This document shows, in pieces, positions 9,461 to 17,860 of a DNA stretch of 45,957 nt. Source of the stretch: Candidatus Poribacteria bacterium. Lineage in GTDB: Bacteria; Poribacteria; WGA-4E; UBA9662. Made by a program: the position numbers and the translations under genes. Position 1 is the stretch's first letter. Each line of letters starts with the position of its first letter. The notes below the pieces were generated by a model. It was not told the origin of the DNA and ran no database searches. It was given only the letters and a program-made list of their open reading frames with translations. The stretch is from contig JASMLX010000045.1 of NCBI GenBank assembly GCA_030748495.1, positions 1-45,957 of the forward strand, read 5' to 3'.

Positions 9461-9664
9461 GCCGGCTGGAAGTTCTGAACGTCCGCCAGTCCTGGCCTTT
9501 TCATTTTAGGTTGACCGGTTCTATCTCTCGATCGGTAACTCTGGTGAAGATACTCCCCAAAATCCAGCCTCGGGTAGACCATCAGAATTTGAGAGATTGC
9601 AATGGAAAGCCGAATATCGTATTATAGAAGCTGTTGCGAACCCAAAAGGAGAATAGACGGATAT

Positions 9665-10399
9665 ATGGTTGCAAACATTGCGCATCGAGGCGCATCGGGG
9701 AATTACCCTGAAAATACCTTGCTCTCTTTTCGGAAGGCACTAGAAATTGGCGTTGACGAGATTGAGCTAGACCTCCACTTTACCAGAGATGAACGGGTGG
9801 TTATTATGCACGATTCGACCGTAGACCGAACGACAAACAGCACAGGTAAGATCGCAGATCTAACCTTTAACGAGATCAAAGCTCTCGATGCTGGAAGTTG
9901 GTTCGGGCAACAGTTTCAGGGCGAATCTGTACCCGCATGGGAAGAGGTATTAGACCTCGTACAGGGGAAAGTTAAACTCAACGTTCACCTGAAGGAGATT
10001 ATCGATCCGTCGGGGAACTATAAACACAGTGTTGCTAAAGGTTTGCACCACTTTCGAATGGTTGAAGCGTCAGTTCTCCTCTGCGATGACGAGAGCGTTG
10101 AGCATTTTGCCGAAATAGACCCGGCAATTAAATGTCGAATCGGTCGTGGGCACCGGACAGCCGAAGAATATATTCAACGATCTGTAGAGATGGGGCTTCA
10201 GTCACTTCAACCCGGGCGGGATATCACAACGCAGAGTTTTGTTCAGCGAGCGCATCAAGCAGGTCTAGCCGTTCACGTCTTCTATGCGGATACACCTGAA
10301 GAAATGCAGTCTTATATTGAGATCGGCGTTGACGGGATTTTAACAAATTATCCAGATCGGCTGAAAACAATTCTAACCCAAACTAAGTTGGGAAATTAA
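9665..10399 (+). CDS. Glycerophosphodiester phosphodiesterase
   Basis: Hydrolyses glycerophosphodiesters to glycerol-3-phosphate and an alcohol, feeding phospholipid-derived phosphate and glycerol into metabolism. The 244-residue protein starts directly with the GDPD signature: IAHRGASGNYPENT (catalytic His7, Arg8), DEIELDLHFTRD (metal ligands Glu34, Asp36) and VVIMHD (His49), ending with the usual GVDGILTNYPDRL. The longer frame from ATG 9602 would add 21 residues with no homology; ATG 9665 fits the family start, with AAGGAG about 13 bases upstream. No signal peptide is seen. The neighbouring epimerase, creatininase and phosphonatase suggest a small-molecule salvage stretch, but the spacing argues against one operon. 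Confidence 0.88.
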   Translation: MVANIAHRGASGNYPENTLLSFRKALEIGVDEIELDLHFTRDERVVIMHDSTVDRTTNSTGKIADLTFNEIKALDAGSWFGQQFQGESVPAWEEVLDLVQGKVKLNVHLKEIIDPSGNYKHSVAKGLHHFRMVEASVLLCDDESVEHFAEIDPAIKCRIGRGHRTAEEYIQRSVEMGLQSLQPGRDITTQSFVQRAHQAGLAVHVFYADTPEEMQSYIEIGVDGILTNYPDRLKTILTQTKLGN

Positions 10400-10712
10400 A
10401 TCGACCTCTAAAGGGCCTTACCGGGGAAAGAGTCGACAATATATCTGCTTTATTTTGAGCCTCTTTAAGCCCGCTCAGACGATCAAAGGTTACTGTGTAG
10501 ATGAACTTCAAATAACAGCTTACAGAGGTGAAACCGCTAGTATACCCACATCAGATACAAGCGTATTACTCTCAATAAGCAGTATAGATGGTCAATGTTG
10601 GTTAAAAAATAATTAGAAAATAGACCTGAGGCCCCTCAGAAATCGGTTAAGATCGAGTTCAGTTTCAAACTCAAATACGCCCCCAACTCAATTGGGGACA
10701 GGAAAATCAAAG
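10400..10712. other. Intergenic region without recognised content
   Basis: About 310 bases between the glycerophosphodiesterase and the TIM-barrel gene. No ORF with coding character, strong hairpin or clear promoter was seen. Confidence 0.4.
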
Positions 10713-11666
10713 ATGGATATTAGTTTTCAAACCTCGGCTGGAGGCGGAAGTTGGAGCCTGGAAGAGTGTGCTAAGTGGACACAAGAACACGATTTGGATT
10801 GCATTCGGTTATCAGACAGCGGGATACTCGATTCGGATCTTATCCTGGAAGCAGGGCCGGATGAAGTCAAAATCACTTTAGCCAACTACGATCTCTACTT
10901 AGCTTGCATCAGTTCACACTGCAATTTATTGGATGACGATGAAGAGATTGCCCAAGCAGAACAGACCCGTTTGATTAAAGCTATTAAGTCGGCCAATCTT
11001 CTGGAATGTCCGGTGGTCATTACAGGTAGCGGTTCACCGGTCAAAAACGGTCGATTTTACGGTATGTATTCCTCAACACCGGGAAACCCGGACGACCGTT
11101 CCGATGAATTGGTGGAACGTTTCCGCCGAATGTTTGGTCCGGTCGTTGAAGTGGCAGAAGAGGTCAATGTCAAAATTGCTTTAGATGTAGCTGTGCGGAT
11201 GGGCAATATCGCTTGTAACCCGGAGATGTGGGAGAAGGTCTTAGATGCAGTTCCGTCAGAATCTTTAGGTCTGTCCTGCGATCCCTCACACTGGGTCTGG
11301 ATGATGATGATGCCAGCGGAAGATGTGATTCGTGACTACGCGGGTAAATGGTACTATGCCGATGTCAAGGATTGTGAAGTTAGCCCCCGGATGCTCTATC
11401 GCCAGGGAATCATTGGCAACTGGTGGTGGCAATACAGAGTGCCAGGGCGCGGACAGTTGAACTGGGGCACAATTATTGGTGCCTTGCTGGAATCGGGTTA
11501 TGATTATGCACTCTGTGTGGAAAACGAGGATCGGGGCCTACCAGGTCTGGAAGGTATCGCTTATGGCGCCAAACACCTACGTCAGTTTCTACCCCCGAAA
11601 GATGCCGACTACCAGAAACCAACAGACCTCTGGAAAACGAGCAGTTACAGGCCAAAAAGGTCTTAG
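10713..11666 (+). CDS. Sugar phosphate isomerase/epimerase-like TIM-barrel protein
   Basis: A 317-residue protein of the xylose-isomerase-like (AP endonuclease 2) TIM-barrel superfamily, which isomerises or epimerises sugars and related polyols using a divalent metal. Supporting landmarks are the N-terminal strand ISFQTSAGGG, LDCIRLSDSG, LDVAVRMGNIACNPEM, LGLSCDPSHWVW, the metal-site region WYYADVKD, VPGRGQLNWGTIIGAL and YDYALCVENEDRG near the C-terminus. ATG 10713 is preferred over 10692 because AGGAAAATCAAAG precedes it and the barrel begins there. No signal peptide is present. The exact substrate is not readable; similar genes in marine symbionts are often part of myo-inositol or rare-sugar use. 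Confidence 0.8.
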   Translation: MDISFQTSAGGGSWSLEECAKWTQEHDLDCIRLSDSGILDSDLILEAGPDEVKITLANYDLYLACISSHCNLLDDDEEIAQAEQTRLIKAIKSANLLECPVVITGSGSPVKNGRFYGMYSSTPGNPDDRSDELVERFRRMFGPVVEVAEEVNVKIALDVAVRMGNIACNPEMWEKVLDAVPSESLGLSCDPSHWVWMMMMPAEDVIRDYAGKWYYADVKDCEVSPRMLYRQGIIGNWWWQYRVPGRGQLNWGTIIGALLESGYDYALCVENEDRGLPGLEGIAYGAKHLRQFLPPKDADYQKPTDLWKTSSYRPKRS

Positions 11667-11941
11667 AAAACGCTTGAGAAGTTCACTTTCTCACCAGCCT
11701 CCAGCCATCAGAACTAAAAGTGCTGAACTAATATGATACCTCTGCCCTTTAGCCGCTTTGATTGTTCAATGCGGATTTGTTGTTTAATAGCTTGATGGAT
11801 ATATGGATGGAAAGTTGAGAGTGAAGAGTTGATAAATTAGCGGTTGGATTTCTATACCGGAGGTCGATCTTCCTCCGCGTCTAGATAACTCATCTCTCGT
11901 TACGCTGACTATACTATGCATTGTCGTCATCTCTTAACGGT

Positions 11942-12658
11942 CTAAAAGCCAGCCGCGGATAATGCTTGCCGAAGGGTTTCGATTGAGGACTTTAAGTGAG
12001 CTTGGCCTATCTCGGCGGTTGCGTCCCGTGGGTCCTTTCCCCCCACCCCTTGTGGCCAAACGGACCGATCGTCCGATAGTTGAGACAGATCGACCAGGTC
12101 AGGCCTCATCGCCATCACCAGTGAGGTTTCATTCTGAGCAGCGTGATCCATCTGGCTCTGCCAAGTCTGACGAAAATCTTCAGTAACACCCAACAATTTT
12201 AGACCAGAGCGAGTTTCTCGTTCAGATAAATGACGGATCCAGGACCCACGAGATGGGCCGTGCCCATCGGCGAAAACAGCGGCAAAGCCCGCCCGTTTGA
12301 TCTGAGCGAGTATCGCATCGACCAAGGCCATAAACAGCCCTTCTGAAATCCAATAACAGCTACCGTCTAACTGTCGATGTGGTGTAGTTACATCGGCGGT
12401 GTCCATCCCTTGTAGTTGGCTTCCATCGCCCTGTAAAGTTGAGCGATCTGGTCCCAAATGGATCGGTGGCATGACGATCCCGCCCAATCGATGAGCCGCC
12501 TCAATCATTAAGCCGTGGCTGATAATAGCATCCGATCCTAAAGGAAGATGTTCGCCATGCCATTCCAGTGTTCCCAGGGGGAGATATGCAACAGGGCAAT
12601 CTGCTAAGCGAACTCGAAATTGCTGTGGTAAAAGCTCCTCATATCTTACTTTTTCCAT
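11942..12658 (-). CDS. Creatininase-family amidohydrolase
   Basis: A 238-residue cytoplasmic metalloenzyme of the creatininase/creatinine amidohydrolase family. The signature LGTLEWHGEHLPLGSDA holds the metal ligands Glu32, His34 and Asp43, followed by VFADGHGPSRGSW and the second-site region NETSLVMAMRPDLVDL. The family hydrolyses cyclic amides such as creatinine or formamido-pyrimidine intermediates; the specific substrate here is not known, and many homologues are only distantly related to true creatininases. An AGGA site lies before the ATG. It is divergent from phnX, with 154 bases between the two starts. Confidence 0.85.
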   Translation of the reverse strand: MEKVRYEELLPQQFRVRLADCPVAYLPLGTLEWHGEHLPLGSDAIISHGLMIEAAHRLGGIVMPPIHLGPDRSTLQGDGSQLQGMDTADVTTPHRQLDGSCYWISEGLFMALVDAILAQIKRAGFAAVFADGHGPSRGSWIRHLSERETRSGLKLLGVTEDFRQTWQSQMDHAAQNETSLVMAMRPDLVDLSQLSDDRSVWPQGVGGKDPRDATAEIGQAHLKSSIETLRQALSAAGF

Positions 12659-12812
12659 AATTATTCCTTTGGTATTTTCCCTTCAGTTTAAGAGGCACGT
12701 TGTTGAGTGGATAAGGTTGACAAAACGGGCTAGCCAAAACTATCATACGAACCAGCTAGTCACAAATTTGAGTTTGTGCTTAGCGTTAATCATAACATGA
12801 GAGGTCAATAAA
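12659..12812. promoter_or_regulatory. Shared divergent promoter region, creatininase/phnX
   Basis: The two start codons face away from each other across 154 bases, so both promoters must lie here. No clear operator was identified. A GAGAGG site precedes the phnX GTG start. Confidence 0.45.
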
Positions 12813-13643
12813 GTGGACTTTGTTTTTCGTCGATCCTATCGAGGTCGGTTACAAGCTGTCATTTTAGACTGGGCAGGTACAACGATGGATTACGGTTGCT
12901 ATGCACCGGCCGTGGTTTTCGTTGAGGTTTTTCAACGCCAACAGGTCTCAATTACCATGCCGGAAGCGCGACTGCCGATGGGAGCACACAAAAAGGTACA
13001 TATTCGCAAAATTTCACAGATCCCGGCGGTAGCCGAACGGTGGGCCGAGGTACATGGACAACCTCCTGATGAAAGTGATGTTGTCCAAATGTTCGAACAG
13101 TTTATACCTTTACAAATGGCCTGTTTGGCCGATTATGCGGATCTAATTCCAGGAACGCTAGAAGCTGTCGACAGCTTCCGGCAAGGCGGGTTGAAAATTG
13201 GTTCCACTACTGGCTATCTACCTGATATGATGGCGTTGCTCAAAAAAGAGGCTACAGGCCGTGGTTACACACCCGATGCGTCGGTCTGTGCAGGCGATGT
13301 TCCTGAAGGACGCCCCGAGCCTTGGATGTGTTTGGAGAACGCGAAACGCCTCGGCATCTATCCTATGGAATCGATCGTTAAAGTTGGTGATACCTTACCT
13401 GACATCGAGGAAGGGTTGAATGCTGGTATGTGGACAATCGGTTTAGCCAAAACTGGAAATGAGATCGGACTCAATGAAGCAGAGATTGAGGCGTTGGACG
13501 CAGAGGATCTACAACGGCGGCTTGACCTGGCTTACAACCGGATGTGGCAAACAGGTACTCACTACGTGGTCGATGGCATCTGGGATGTCCCACCGATTCT
13601 GGACCAGATCAATGCTAGACTTGCCGATGGCGAGCGTCCTTAA
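12813..13643 (+). CDS. phnX: Phosphonoacetaldehyde hydrolase (phosphonatase)
   Basis: Cleaves phosphonoacetaldehyde to acetaldehyde and phosphate, the second step of 2-aminoethylphosphonate use. This is a HAD-family enzyme of 276 residues, the normal length. The nucleophile motif ILDWAGTTMDYG has Asp19, and the cap carries PMGAHKKVHI with the Schiff-base lysine (Lys60) of the M-G-x-x-K motif that separates PhnX from other HAD phosphatases. Further motifs are GSTTGY (HAD motif II) and VKVGDTLPDIEEGLNAGMW (motif IV). The start is GTG 12813, since no ATG is near the motif and GAGAGG precedes it. The usual partner transaminase phnW is not adjacent, so the substrate supply must be encoded elsewhere or come from another route. 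Confidence 0.93.
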   Translation: MDFVFRRSYRGRLQAVILDWAGTTMDYGCYAPAVVFVEVFQRQQVSITMPEARLPMGAHKKVHIRKISQIPAVAERWAEVHGQPPDESDVVQMFEQFIPLQMACLADYADLIPGTLEAVDSFRQGGLKIGSTTGYLPDMMALLKKEATGRGYTPDASVCAGDVPEGRPEPWMCLENAKRLGIYPMESIVKVGDTLPDIEEGLNAGMWTIGLAKTGNEIGLNEAEIEALDAEDLQRRLDLAYNRMWQTGTHYVVDGIWDVPPILDQINARLADGERP

Positions 13644-13657
13644 TCAGTACCAGGTGT

Positions 13658-14968
13658 TCAATAAAGGTCTTCATCGGACTTTAGCAGACGGGGGGCGGTC
13701 AGTTTAATACTGATCGCTCCTAGCGGAGCGGCTATAACAATGCTCAAAACCGCTATTGCTAAAATAAGCTGCCCTGTTTCTACTCCGTTAGTTAGTTGTA
13801 GATCTCCACTCTTAACCATAGTTAGAGCAATTCCGCCGATAGCCGCTTGTACCGTCGCTTTGGGAAGATAGGAGATTTGACAAAAAAACTTCTCTCGCCA
13901 ATTGAGTTCTGTCCCTGCGAGTGAGATTAACACGCCCAAACTCCGACCCAGCAACCCCAGTCCAATAATAACCATTCCAACTAGACCTGCTTCAGCCACT
14001 AAGCTAAGATCAACTTCAGCACCGATCAGGACAAACAAGGCCACTTCAGCCACCTTCCAGATCTGATTAAAGATCCGGGCTAATTGGCGAGCTGAGTTTG
14101 GGTCTTGGGCAAGGACGGCGAAACCGATAGCCATGATCCCGATTAGACTAGCAACCGGCCAGGCCAGTTCGAGTTCCACCAAATGAAGTGCAATCGCCGC
14201 TAGCAGAAAGATAGCGGCCCGCCCCAGATTTCCCTTGAATCGGGGAAAAATCAGGCTTAAAGCGTATCCGATAGCGTATCCAACGGCAACGCCTAACCCA
14301 ATTCGGATTGGGATGCTGAGAATGGTCATAACCAGATGCTGTGGCGCCGCGGCATTGAAATCTAAACAGCTATCGAACAGCGTAATTGCTACCACGTTAT
14401 CCACAGCGGCACTGGCCAAGATCAGGGTTGGGACTTTCCTGACTCGACCATATCCCATCTCTTTCAAGGTTAACATTTGGGGTACGATTACCGCTGGTGA
14501 AACCGCCGCAATTACCCATCCGAAAATAAAGGCCTCAACTGGCGACACCTGAAACAACATCGACGAGGCATAGGCCACCAGGCAGGCTTCCAAAATTCCC
14601 GGTATCAGCCCTAAACGGAGAGCGGGTTGGCCAATGTGAGTCAGAGTTTTGCGGTCGATGCCAAGACATGCTCGAATTAAAATCACAATCAAAGCCAATT
14701 TTTTCAGCATCGCCGACCAACTGAGTGAAAACAGATTTAAGTCGAGAAATGAATCCTGTTGGAGGGGTTGAAAAACAGACGATGATAGAAAAACAGTTTC
14801 CGCTACCACTGCTGGCAGCTTGTGGCTTAATACCGATTGGGCGTATTTACCGACTATCACTCCGGCTAGCATCATCCCCAACAAGCGAGGAAGTTTGGCT
14901 CGCTCAGCCGTTTTCGCCAGCAACAGTGCTAGACTTGTGACCAGCAATAGATTGAGCAGTATTATCAC
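13658..14968 (-). CDS. Cation:proton antiporter (CPA family)
   Basis: A 436-residue integral membrane protein with about 12 hydrophobic segments, matching the transport domain of monovalent cation:proton antiporters (Na+/H+ exchanger fold). Conserved elements are the N-terminal KLPRLLGMMLAGVIVG, WVIAAVSPAVIVPQML in the unwound helix, and LASAAVDNVVAITLF with the ion-binding acidic residue. There is no TrkA/KefC-type C-terminal regulatory domain, so it is a stand-alone exchanger. The start is GTG at 14968, with only a distant GGAGG upstream. Its 3' end converges on phnX, 14 bases apart. Likely role: pH or sodium homeostasis. Ion selectivity cannot be read. Confidence 0.85.
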   Translation of the reverse strand: MIILLNLLLVTSLALLLAKTAERAKLPRLLGMMLAGVIVGKYAQSVLSHKLPAVVAETVFLSSSVFQPLQQDSFLDLNLFSLSWSAMLKKLALIVILIRACLGIDRKTLTHIGQPALRLGLIPGILEACLVAYASSMLFQVSPVEAFIFGWVIAAVSPAVIVPQMLTLKEMGYGRVRKVPTLILASAAVDNVVAITLFDSCLDFNAAAPQHLVMTILSIPIRIGLGVAVGYAIGYALSLIFPRFKGNLGRAAIFLLAAIALHLVELELAWPVASLIGIMAIGFAVLAQDPNSARQLARIFNQIWKVAEVALFVLIGAEVDLSLVAEAGLVGMVIIGLGLLGRSLGVLISLAGTELNWREKFFCQISYLPKATVQAAIGGIALTMVKSGDLQLTNGVETGQLILAIAVLSIVIAAPLGAISIKLTAPRLLKSDEDLY

Positions 14969-15013
14969 TAGATGTTAGCCGACACCCTCCACAAGAGATG
15001 CGAATAGGTAAAT

Positions 15014-15712
15014 CTATTTTTTATTTAGCAGCACTTGAATTTGCTTTTCAATAGCTTTGTGGTCGGCTTTGCCGACCCATTGGGCTACAATCTGTCGCTT
15101 TTGGTCGATCAGAAACAGGGTAGGAACACTTTTTAATTTGAAAGTTTCAAAAGCGGACGGCTTCTTGGTATCTTGCCAAACCGGATAGGAAATTTTCTTT
15201 TCTTGGATCACTTTCTGAATTTTTTGGCGTGCTTCTGCCCCACTGTCGAGTGAGATGCCAAGTACCGTGACATTTCGACCCTTTTTATATTTCTGTTGGA
15301 TTCGCTCCAACTCAGGCATCGTTTCCAAACACGGCAAGCACCAAGTCGCCCAGAAATCGATCAAGATAATTTGACCTTTGTATTTTTTTGATTTCAGGCT
15401 GTTTTTTTTCCCATTCAATGTTTCGGCCGTGAATTTAGGCATTGGTCTGGGTAGTGGACCAAGTATCATTGATAACGGATCTTTATCAAACTGATCTTTG
15501 CAAGCGACAGTACAAAAATAGAAGATCTCCCCCTGGTATCGGCTCCGGGCCTTGGCAGGCATCTCTAAAGTGTTACCATTAGCAGTGCAAACCGCGCAGG
15601 GGGCAGTCTCGGGAAGTTTTGAGCCTCCCACTGCTAATCCACTAAAGCTGATTAACGGTATTAGTACGGTCATCAAAATTAAGGGTCTCGATTTTATCTT
15701 CTTGTGTTTCAT
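15014..15712 (-). CDS. Secreted YHS-domain/TlpA-like thioredoxin fusion
   Basis: A 232-residue exported protein. Residues 1-30 are a signal peptide. Residues 36-80 match a YHS-type metal-binding domain: APCAVC (Cys39, Cys42), the aromatic YQGEIFYFC (Cys67) and ACKDQF (Cys71). Residues 92-232 are a TlpA/ResA-type thioredoxin: PKFTAETLNGK, IILIDFWATWCLPCLE with the WCxPC redox pair Cys125/Cys128, VLGISLD and SVPTLFLIDQKRQIV with the cis-Pro. AAGGA precedes the ATG. The architecture suggests a periplasmic disulfide reductase that also binds a metal, perhaps supporting copper or haem protein maturation; that role is inferred from domain order. It lies downstream of nothing obvious and is likely monocistronic. 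Confidence 0.85.
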   Translation of the reverse strand: MKHKKIKSRPLILMTVLIPLISFSGLAVGGSKLPETAPCAVCTANGNTLEMPAKARSRYQGEIFYFCTVACKDQFDKDPLSMILGPLPRPMPKFTAETLNGKKNSLKSKKYKGQIILIDFWATWCLPCLETMPELERIQQKYKKGRNVTVLGISLDSGAEARQKIQKVIQEKKISYPVWQDTKKPSAFETFKLKSVPTLFLIDQKRQIVAQWVGKADHKAIEKQIQVLLNKK

Positions 15713-15908
15713 AGATTGTCATCCTTCTACCCAAGGTGTAACTTGGCTATACGCTAAATTAGTGTATCAGATCATAGTAGACAAAGAAAGCATAATCTAA
15801 CGGGATCTAAAACGATGGCTGGCGACTTCTTAATCTGACAAAGCGGTTTACTTCAGGCCAGAATCACAGTATACTATCACCCAATTATAGCGGTTATGTA
15901 ACGCACAA

Positions 15909-17096
15909 ATGATCGACTACTATCAGGTTCTAGGTCTAACTCCAGCCGCCTCCGCTGAAGATATTAAGAAAGCGTATCGTGACTTAGCCCTGAATTTCCA
16001 CCCAGACAAAAATCCGACGGATCAGAACGCACACACACATTTTCAATTGATTTCGGAAGCCTATACGATTCTCTCTAACCCCAAGACCCGAAGCGAGTTT
16101 GACCAAGAAAGGGAATCAGCCAAGGCGGCAGAACAGGTGGCAACTACCGTAGAATCTCTTCCCCAAGCTAAGAAAAAGAAGAAATCAACCCCAGCCAAGC
16201 GGAAGTCGATTTCTCTGCCGACCTGGTTTGGGTTTTCCAATCGAGGTCAACGGAGGCAGCCAACCCGGCGCCAGCATCGGTCCAGGGCTCGGCGCAGACA
16301 ACAAAGTTGGTGGAACCTTTCATCTCCCCCCCGACCGGTTGAACTTCCACCGGAACCGACTGAAGGTGAAGATCTTCATCGAGAGATTGAGATTACGATC
16401 CAGGATATTGCCAAGGGCGTCCGAAAAACAGTTCCCATCGAGTACGAAGATGTTTGCCATCACTGCGTTGGCTCTGGGTCGCAGCATCGAGCTGAACCAA
16501 GACGGTGCAACCGGTGCGATGGTTTAGGAACGGTACAGAACCTGCAAGGAGACTACGAGGTCAAAGAGCCCTGTCCATCTTGTCTTGGCAAAGGGATGCT
16601 TATTGACCACTTGTGTCGTCAGTGTTTTGGGAAGGGAGCAATCGAACAGAAGAGACAGATTGCAATCAATATTCAGCCAGGAGTCCAGGACAGTACTATC
16701 TTAAAAATCGCCAATCACGGCAAAAGCGGACTCCACGGTGGTGAAAACGGTGACTTGTACTTAACCATCCGTCAAGCGGTAGACGAACGGTTTTCTCGTC
16801 AGGGCGATGATCTAACTTGCGAAATTGATCTGGATTTTATCGACGCGGTGTTGGGAGCTAAAGTCAAGATCGATACACTCGACGACACGCTCGACTTGAT
16901 GGTACCACCCGGCGTTCAACCAGGTCAGATTCTACCCGTCCCTCGGCATGGACTTCCAAAATCGAACGGAGAGGTCGGTCGGGGGGATCTGTTTGTGAAA
17001 GTTCGTGTCCTTTTACCCGATGAAGTGACCCATCGGCAACGAAAATTGCTAGTTCAGTTCTACGACTCGCCCAATATGCCGATTAAAACCGAGTAG
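15909..17096 (+). CDS. dnaJ: DnaJ-type Hsp40 co-chaperone
   Basis: A 395-residue DnaJ homologue that would stimulate Hsp70/DnaK ATPase and deliver unfolded clients. The J domain occupies residues 1-70 with the HPD motif at 31-33. The usual Gly/Phe linker is replaced by a long basic, Arg/Lys-rich stretch (about residues 85-135, with RRQPTRRQHRSRARRRQQ). Then come four zinc-binding CxxCxGxG repeats (CHHCVGSG, CNRCDGLG, CPSCLGKG, CRQCFGKG) and the client-binding C-terminal beta domains (LKIANHGKSG, GDLYLTIR, VPPGVQPGQ). No dnaK or grpE is adjacent, so it may be a second, specialised DnaJ. It starts shortly after the divergent YHS-TlpA gene. Confidence 0.9.
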   Translation: MIDYYQVLGLTPAASAEDIKKAYRDLALNFHPDKNPTDQNAHTHFQLISEAYTILSNPKTRSEFDQERESAKAAEQVATTVESLPQAKKKKKSTPAKRKSISLPTWFGFSNRGQRRQPTRRQHRSRARRRQQSWWNLSSPPRPVELPPEPTEGEDLHREIEITIQDIAKGVRKTVPIEYEDVCHHCVGSGSQHRAEPRRCNRCDGLGTVQNLQGDYEVKEPCPSCLGKGMLIDHLCRQCFGKGAIEQKRQIAINIQPGVQDSTILKIANHGKSGLHGGENGDLYLTIRQAVDERFSRQGDDLTCEIDLDFIDAVLGAKVKIDTLDDTLDLMVPPGVQPGQILPVPRHGLPKSNGEVGRGDLFVKVRVLLPDEVTHRQRKLLVQFYDSPNMPIKTE

Positions 17097-17119
17097 TAGA
17101 TCTAGCTAAACTCAGTCGA

Positions 17120-17845
17120 TTATCCCGATTCGTTTTCTGTGATCGCTTCAGTTGGTTGGTTGCTAGAGACAGTTTCCAACTGGAGCAACAGCTTGCCCAA
17201 CTGCAACTGTAATAAAAGCTGGTAAATTTGCAGTAAAATCAGGATTTGCCCTTCGGTGGAGAGTTGCTCATTCTGAATCAGCCGCATAAACCCATCGGCT
17301 CGGCGGCGGATCTGACCGACCCGATCCAGATCTGGATTCTCGACAGTGCCAGCACTTTCCTGAATAAACTGCCAAATCCGATCTTGAATCTCAATCATAA
17401 AGTTTTGTGCTAACTCTCTCTGACTCCGCTTAGCACTATCAACCCAGATAGTGTTCGATTTCCAGTTCAGAAAGAAGGCCACGCTGTTAATAATTACGTC
17501 TCGTAAAGTATCCTCCCCAGAAATCAGTTCCTCCAAATTGACCAGTCCTTCCGCTTCAGCGGATAGTGTCCGAACCCTAGTATACTCTTTCAAGTTGGTA
17601 ACAGTGGACCGATTCTCAGCAATCAGTCGCCAATAGTCGGCACTGGTCGAGAGTAAATTGTCGATGAGTAGCGTAAAAATTATCTCCGCCTCAGCTTGGC
17701 GACAGAAGTGCTGGACCGCGTGAAGGTGGCTACGAAAGATCCACAAATCATGGGTCGTTTGTTGATGAGGTGGTACCATCACACTGGCTAACAGGTGTTG
17801 ACGAATATAGGCGATCAGATCGGTAGCAGCTTGTGGATCTTGCAT
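17120..17845 (-). CDS. Uncharacterised helical protein in operon with uvrB
   Basis: A 241-residue predicted all-helical soluble protein with no motif that could be recognised. It is rich in Leu and Gln, has no signal peptide or membrane segment, and ends in a Gln/Leu helix (LLLQLQLGKLLLQLE) and an acidic tail. The start lies 15 bases after the uvrB stop on the same strand, so the two are almost certainly co-transcribed. A DNA-repair connection is suggested only by that position. Codon use looks like its neighbours, supporting a real gene. Confidence 0.65.
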   Translation of the reverse strand: MQDPQAATDLIAYIRQHLLASVMVPPHQQTTHDLWIFRSHLHAVQHFCRQAEAEIIFTLLIDNLLSTSADYWRLIAENRSTVTNLKEYTRVRTLSAEAEGLVNLEELISGEDTLRDVIINSVAFFLNWKSNTIWVDSAKRSQRELAQNFMIEIQDRIWQFIQESAGTVENPDLDRVGQIRRRADGFMRLIQNEQLSTEGQILILLQIYQLLLQLQLGKLLLQLETVSSNQPTEAITENESG

Positions 17846-17860
17846 AGTCGCAATTTTGAT

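Noticed and set aside
9461..9500. Possible terminator after the alpha/beta hydrolase
   Set aside because: Stem pairing is weak and interrupted, and the T-run is distant.
13695..13717. Stem-loop GCGGTCAGT/ACTGATCGC near the antiporter end
   Set aside because: Overlaps the antiporter coding sequence and has no T-run for phnX, so not claimed as a terminator.
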